This document shows, one piece after another, positions 63,629-64,000 of a stretch of 64,000 nt of DNA. This DNA is from UBA4742 sp963734965 (lineage in GTDB: Bacteria; Actinomycetota; Acidimicrobiia; Acidimicrobiales; Acidimicrobilacustridaceae): NCBI GenBank assembly GCA_963734965.1, contig CAVTJK010000004.1, forward strand, positions 2,294,001-2,358,000, written 5' to 3'. The position numbers were made by a program, and so were the translations under genes. The first letter of the stretch is position 1. Every line of letters begins with the position of its first letter. A model generated the notes under the pieces. It made no database searches. It had not been told where the DNA came from and saw only the letters and a program-made list of their open reading frames with translations.

Positions 63629-64000
63629 TCAGGAGTCGTCGAGGTCGGCCAGGCGGGCCAGCAGGAAGCGACGTTCGGGTTCGGTGGGGGCCAGCTCGAT
63701 CGCTCGCCGGTAGGCGGCGGCGGCATCGACGGTGCGCCCCAGCCGTCGCGACAGGTCGGCGCGGGCCACGTGGGGCGACGAGCTCGATCGGGCCAGAGCG
63801 GCGCCGGCCGGCGTGGCCAGCAGCGAGTCGATCATGGCCAGCCCGGTGGCGGGACCCTCGACCTCGGCCACGGCGACGGCTCGGTTGAGCGACGACGGCC
63901 GGCGACGAGTCGATGCGGGCCAGCTCGCCGTACAGCCCGGCGATGACCGGCCAGTTGACCTCGTCGGGATCGGGCGCGGCGGCGTGGCAGGCGGCGATGG
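63629..64000 (-). CDS. ECF sigma factor with DUF6596 C-terminal domain, partial (one frame break)
   Basis: Only the last 120 residues are in the window. They are the C-terminal helical-repeat domain of the large ECF type (DUF6596): ACHAAAPDPDEVNWPVIAGL, then YGELARIDSSPAVV. After a break near 63890 (an extra base in GTCGTCGCTCAAC) the frame continues NRAVAVAEVEGPATGLAMID to APTEPERRFLLARLADLDDS. This domain replaces a separate anti-sigma factor in the family. The sigma regions 2 and 4 lie beyond base 64000. It is the third sigma-type gene in 5 kb. Confidence 0.75.
   Translation of the reverse strand, partial: PSPPATPPRPIPTRSTGRSSPGCTASWPASTRRRPSSLNRAVAVAEVEGPATGLAMIDSLLATPAGAALARSSSSPHVARADLSRRLGRTVDAAAAYRRAIELAPTEPERRFLLARLADLDDS

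Overview
This is a very GC-rich stretch of actinobacterial chromosome, most likely from an uncultured Acidimicrobiia-type member of the Actinomycetota. The evidence is the block fhaA-fhaB-pstP-rodA-pbpA-pknB followed by a glutamine amidotransferase and crgA (29.8-38.4 kb). This is the mycobacterial order but with one serine/threonine kinase instead of two. A TIGR03085 protein, a wax-ester/diacylglycerol acyltransferase, paired TrkA proteins and a tRNA gene without encoded CCA fit the same group. The class-level placement is inference.

Layout. 0-4.7 kb: a Tat-exported flavin oxidase (cut by the window edge), a COG4280 membrane protein with a small partner, a TIGR03085 protein, a zinc-ribbon membrane protein and an acyl-CoA dehydrogenase. 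4.8-13.7 kb: an envelope/redox cluster with a two-component system, a GtrA protein, a ferric-reductase-like haem membrane protein, a DUF5666 protein and a PMT-type glycosyltransferase on the minus strand. Diverging from these are a Ser/Thr-rich exported protein and the flavin transferase ApbE. 13.8-25.9 kb: lipid metabolism (lipase, WS/DGAT, epoxide hydrolase, thioesterase), a nitroreductase, an MBL hydrolase, a ZIP transporter, an MFS exporter with a divergent HxlR regulator, and an ATP-dependent DNA ligase. 26-29.7 kb: a giant LuxR regulator, a cyclic-nucleotide-binding protein and tRNA-Leu(CAG). 29.8-38.4 kb: the cell-division and phosphosignalling operon. 38.6-46 kb: sulfotransferase, thiolase, acyl-CoA synthetase, PIG-L deacetylase and an MFS exporter. 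46-58 kb: glucose-6-phosphate dehydrogenase, a GH15 glycosidase, two di-iron proteins around a TetR regulator, two TrkA proteins, a PGPGW protein, an SDR, an HSL esterase and an L,D-transpeptidase. 58-64 kb: a TetR regulator and three ECF sigma-factor genes, two of them translationally coupled to unusual partners (a VOC protein and a SecD-head protein), plus a COQ4-like protein.

Two features run through the whole window. First, there are four families of palindromic or repeated intergenic DNA. The largest has eight copies of an element of about 51 bp with arms GGCGGCAGAT/ATCTGCCGCC around a 19-nt centre. Several family members lie 10-35 nt past stop codons, so they look like mobile REP-type elements that also act as terminators. 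Second, about seventeen genes carry single-base reading-frame breaks. Where I could resolve them, nearly all need removal of one extra base, and the protein on both sides is fully conserved. I read these as insertion-type sequencing errors, not gene decay. The stretch 29.8-45.9 kb is free of them. Frameshifted genes are listed below as single CDS spans.
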